From a virus, in the IMG/VR virus record IMGVR_UViG_3300025687_000448, positions 1 through 20,000 of that record: 20,000 bases of DNA, one strand, 5' to 3'. The notes beneath the pieces are model-generated. The model saw only the letters and a list, made by a program, of their open reading frames with translations. It was not told the origin of the DNA and ran no database searches. Positions within the stretch are counted from its first letter, which is position 1; every line of letters starts with the position of its first letter. A program made the translations under genes and the position numbers. Shown in pieces: positions 17,956 to 20,000 of this stretch.

Positions 17956-19509
17956 TCACTCCGTTGCTTGTTGAATGAGATCGAGTAGCAGGCCTTGCAG
18001 TTTCTGCTTGTTCGCCAGCCGGTGGTACATCTTGTATTCCAGATCGGTTGCCTCGATGTGGACCACGTTGCTGACGTGCCGCTTCCCGATACGCTCGACG
18101 CGCCCATTCGCCTGCACATACTGCTCGTTGCTGGTAATGGGCCCATACCACACCACGGTCGACGCCGCAGTGAGGGTCAGTCCGTGCGCCATGGTCGCCG
18201 GATGGGCGATCAGGACACGCGGGTCTTTGCTGTGCTGGAAGTCGTAGAAGATCTGGTCCCGCTTCTTGGCCGACACGGCGCCGTTGACGACACCCACGCT
18301 CCACCGCTTGGACAGTTCACGCTCCAGCATGTTCAGTGTCCCCGTCAGGGGGACGAACACGATCACCTTTTCTCCTGCTTCCTCAATAACTTCCTTCACT
18401 GCATTCACCCGTGGTGAGCAGTCGATCTCGAAGTCCTGCCCGTCGTCGGTGTAGGCCACGCCGCAGGCAATCTGTACGAGTTTTTGTACCTTCACCGCCT
18501 CGTTCACGGCGCTGATGCTGGTACCCTCAGCCTGCATCTCGATGACCAGTCGCTTCATCATGGTCGTGTAGTGCTTCTTCTGCTCGGGCGTCAGCTCCAC
18601 CTTCCGGGTCTGGACGACGGTGTCGGGCAGGTCGAAGCACTCGTCCCGGGTATAGCGCACAGCCGGTTGGAGGATGTTCTTCACGATGTCCACGCTCTCC
18701 GGGCGGGGCACAAACCTCCACTGGCCGACCTTCATCATGACCTGCTCACGGAAGGCGGTGTAAGTGCGCGTTGCGTAGGGGCTCTCGACCAGCTGCGACA
18801 GGGTCCACGCATCGGTAGGGTCGTTGGGCGTCGGGGTCCCGGTCATCAACCACAGACGAGTATCAGGGTTCTGGGCCATCCACTTCTTGAAGTGCTTGTA
18901 GCGGCTGGTCGATGGGTTCCGCAGCACGGCCGCCTCGTCGACGATCACGAGGTCGAACATGCCCACCGCCTCGTCGGCGATGATGCTGAAGCCGTCGTGG
19001 TTGATGATGTAGAAGTCCGCCTCGGTGTTGAGCAGCTTCTTCCGCTTGGCCGCCGTGCCGTGGAGAACCACATGCTTGCGGTGGAAGAACTGCTTGAAGA
19101 TGGCGTCACCCCACACCCGCTCCAGCGTGGACAGCGGAGACAGGATCAGAACCTTCTTCACCTTCCCGACACCCATGAGGTAGTCGGCAGCCCAGAGCGC
19201 GCTCTGCGTCTTGCCCGTCCCGATCTCGTTCAAAACCAAGCACTTGCGGTGCATAGTTAAGAACGCAGCCGTCATGCGCTGGTGTTCGTACGGGGTGAAC
19301 TGCCCGGGCCAATCGTAGTAGTGCAAGATGGGTGACGGTGCAGCGATGCCGAGCGCGCGCAGCTTCTCGACGACGCGGACCTTATGCGGGACCACCACGA
19401 GTGGCTGCCCACTCAAAGAGATCTGCTTGGCGGTCGTCACGCTGTTCAGCACCCGCTCCGGGTTTTTCAGCTTGAGCGCCAGCGCCTTGGCGCTTGGAAT
19501 TACGAGCAC
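17956..19509 (-). CDS. SNF2-like (superfamily 2) DNA helicase
   Basis: From GTG 19509 the protein has 517 residues. GTG 19509 is chosen because AGGGAG lies seven bases upstream and the product then begins MLVIPSAKALALKLKNPERV, which reads as real protein; everything further upstream is in the coding sequence of the nuclease in another frame. An ATG at 19548 is a weaker choice. Motifs (numbered from the GTG): LNEIGTGKT (I; K100), LILSPLSTLERVW (Ia), VIVDEAA (II; D191, E192), LMTGTPTPN (III), VIVFVPLTG (IV), and QANGRVERIGK (VI; 466-476). These are classical superfamily 2, SNF2-type helicase motifs. It likely uses ATP to move on or remodel phage DNA in replication or recombination. It overlaps the upstream nuclease gene by 128 bases. 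Confidence 0.85.
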   Translation of the reverse strand: MLVIPSAKALALKLKNPERVLNSVTTAKQISLSGQPLVVVPHKVRVVEKLRALGIAAPSPILHYYDWPGQFTPYEHQRMTAAFLTMHRKCLVLNEIGTGKTQSALWAADYLMGVGKVKKVLILSPLSTLERVWGDAIFKQFFHRKHVVLHGTAAKRKKLLNTEADFYIINHDGFSIIADEAVGMFDLVIVDEAAVLRNPSTSRYKHFKKWMAQNPDTRLWLMTGTPTPNDPTDAWTLSQLVESPYATRTYTAFREQVMMKVGQWRFVPRPESVDIVKNILQPAVRYTRDECFDLPDTVVQTRKVELTPEQKKHYTTMMKRLVIEMQAEGTSISAVNEAVKVQKLVQIACGVAYTDDGQDFEIDCSPRVNAVKEVIEEAGEKVIVFVPLTGTLNMLERELSKRWSVGVVNGAVSAKKRDQIFYDFQHSKDPRVLIAHPATMAHGLTLTAASTVVWYGPITSNEQYVQANGRVERIGKRHVSNVVHIEATDLEYKMYHRLANKQKLQGLLLDLIQQATE

Positions 19510-19795
19510 GGATATACTCCCTGACAGCTTCAATCGTCTCGTCGTCATAGGCGACAAAGCATTTGCCACCCGCTCTCTCGATGTCCCCCATGCACTTCGT
19601 CTGAAGGGCCGTGGGCTTCTTGGTCTTGTCGGCCTTGCACTCGATACCCACGAACTGTCCCGCCACGATGGCAACCCGGTCAGGAATGCCAGCTACACCG
19701 AACGGACCAGCCTGTGGGCTGTAGTACCAGACCCCCTCCGCCTTGAGCATCTTGTCGAGCCGCGCCTTCACACGGCCTTCCGGCGTGGTAGCCAT
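19382..19795 (-). CDS. VRR-NUC nuclease
   Basis: This 137-residue protein starts at ATG 19795 behind GAGGAGG, six bases away. The first 97 residues match a compact VRR-NUC domain of the PD-(D/E)xK superfamily: VKARLDKMLKAEGVWYYSPQ, GIPDRVAIVAGQFVGIECKA with D39, E52 and K54, and a downstream Gln (Q65). Enzymes of this family cut branched or flap DNA. The last 40 residues are Gly/Ala/Gln-rich and unlike the family; they coincide with the overlap of the helicase 5' end. The likely role is processing of replication or recombination intermediates together with the adjacent helicase. Further in-frame codons upstream of 19795 lie in the spacer and are not likely to be used. Confidence 0.85.
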   Translation of the reverse strand: MATTPEGRVKARLDKMLKAEGVWYYSPQAGPFGVAGIPDRVAIVAGQFVGIECKADKTKKPTALQTKCMGDIERAGGKCFVAYDDETIEAVREYIRARNSKRQGAGAQAEKPGAGAEQRDDRQADLFEWAATRGGPA

Positions 19796-19827
19796 GCCTA
19801 CCTCCTCTCTGTATAGTATGTCAACTT

Positions 19828-20000
19828 TTATTTTGCGTATTCGCAAAAAGATTTACACGGGCACCAGTTGCACAGCCCGCTCGGCTTCGCCGGCCAGTTG
19901 TCGTGCTCCAGCGCCCCCTCGATCCGGGTGATCTTGGTGAGGATCTTCTCCCAGATCGGGGCCTCCTGCTCGCGCGTAAACGTCTCGCTGTCCATCTTCA
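19828..20000 (-). CDS. C-terminal end of a nuclease-like protein with Cys cluster (partial)
   Basis: Reading in from the right edge, the frame is open to a TAA at 19828-19830 and gives about 57 codons. The end reads EHDNWPAKPSGLCNWCPCKS then FCEYAK. A C-x2-C-x-C-x3-C cluster at the extreme C-terminus is typical of RecB/Cas4-like PD-(D/E)xK nucleases of phages, in which it may hold an iron-sulfur centre or zinc. The catalytic part lies beyond the window, so the enzyme call is inference. A visible ATG at 19995 is not the likely start since the frame continues upstream. It lies 32 bases before the VRR-NUC start. Confidence 0.6.
   Translation of the reverse strand, partial: KMDSETFTREQEAPIWEKILTKITRIEGALEHDNWPAKPSGLCNWCPCKSFCEYAK
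19831..19848. promoter_or_regulatory. AT-rich palindrome, possible operator
   Basis: The sequence ttttgcg-tatt-cgcaaaa has perfect 7-base arms around a 4-base centre. It lies at the end of the partial nuclease gene and about 35 bases before the VRR-NUC start, in an AT-rich spot in a GC-rich genome. It could be an operator for a phage regulator such as the HTH or AlpA-like protein, or a weak mRNA hairpin. No T-run follows on either strand. A second copy was not noticed in the window. Confidence 0.3.

Noticed and set aside
18484-19260. Long open frame on the plus strand opposite the helicase
   Set aside because: The opposite strand has a full set of helicase motifs; this frame has none and is His/Val/Arg-rich.
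19510-19674. Upstream extension of the SNF2-like helicase to 19674
   Set aside because: It lies over the catalytic part of the VRR-NUC gene in another frame and has no helicase-like features; GTG 19509 has a ribosome binding site.
19819-19824. TTGACA on the minus strand as a sigma-70 promoter
   Set aside because: The expected -10 position 17 bases on falls in the ribosome binding site region and has no TATAAT-like sequence, so a promoter is not supported.

Overview
The window reads as part of the genome of a tailed double-stranded DNA phage, or possibly a prophage. It is GC-rich and almost fully coding, and its two blocks of genes point at each other. The gene content is typical of a phage: giant virion proteins on one side, and a primase-helicase, SNF2-type helicase, nucleases and a likely single-strand binding protein on the other. 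No ribosomal, transfer RNA, integrase, transposase or CRISPR features were seen. The host cannot be named from this sequence; a GC-rich bacterium, perhaps a pseudomonadotan, is an inference only.

Plus strand, 1-13123: a tightly spaced virion block. In order it holds the end of a gene cut by the window edge, a protein with a C-terminal EGEYVIP motif, a small GNAT-like protein, an Ala/Gly-rich protein with internal repeats, a coiled-coil protein of about 600 residues, and a 2914-residue giant. The last three have the order and character of the internal (ejection) proteins of T7-like and related podoviruses, but that match is inferred. The giant has a hydrophobic Gly/Ala-rich N-terminal region, long Pro/Ala/Glu linkers, a zincin-like HExxGH site near residue 1550, and a membrane-associated tail like that of PLxRFG-type polyvalent phage proteins. 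A complete 46-codon gene (7476-7616), with its own strong ribosome binding site, lies inside one of the giant's linkers in another frame. A perfect 117-bp tandem duplication covers the junction of the Ala-rich gene and the next one, and it copies the start site.

Minus strand, 13120-20000: a replication and recombination operon read from right to left. It holds the end of a nuclease with a C-terminal Cys cluster, a VRR-NUC nuclease, an SNF2-like helicase, an AlpA/excisionase-like DNA-binding protein, a coiled-coil phage protein, a Cys-containing protein with an acidic tail (likely a single-strand binding protein), a small HTH protein and a 949-residue primase-helicase. Genes abut or overlap, which suggests one transcript with translational coupling. 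No DNA polymerase is seen; it may lie beyond position 20000.

The two blocks meet at 13120-13123, where their stop codons overlap and no terminator is visible. The nested gene and the 117-bp duplication deserve the most attention. No wholly new multi-gene system is evident.
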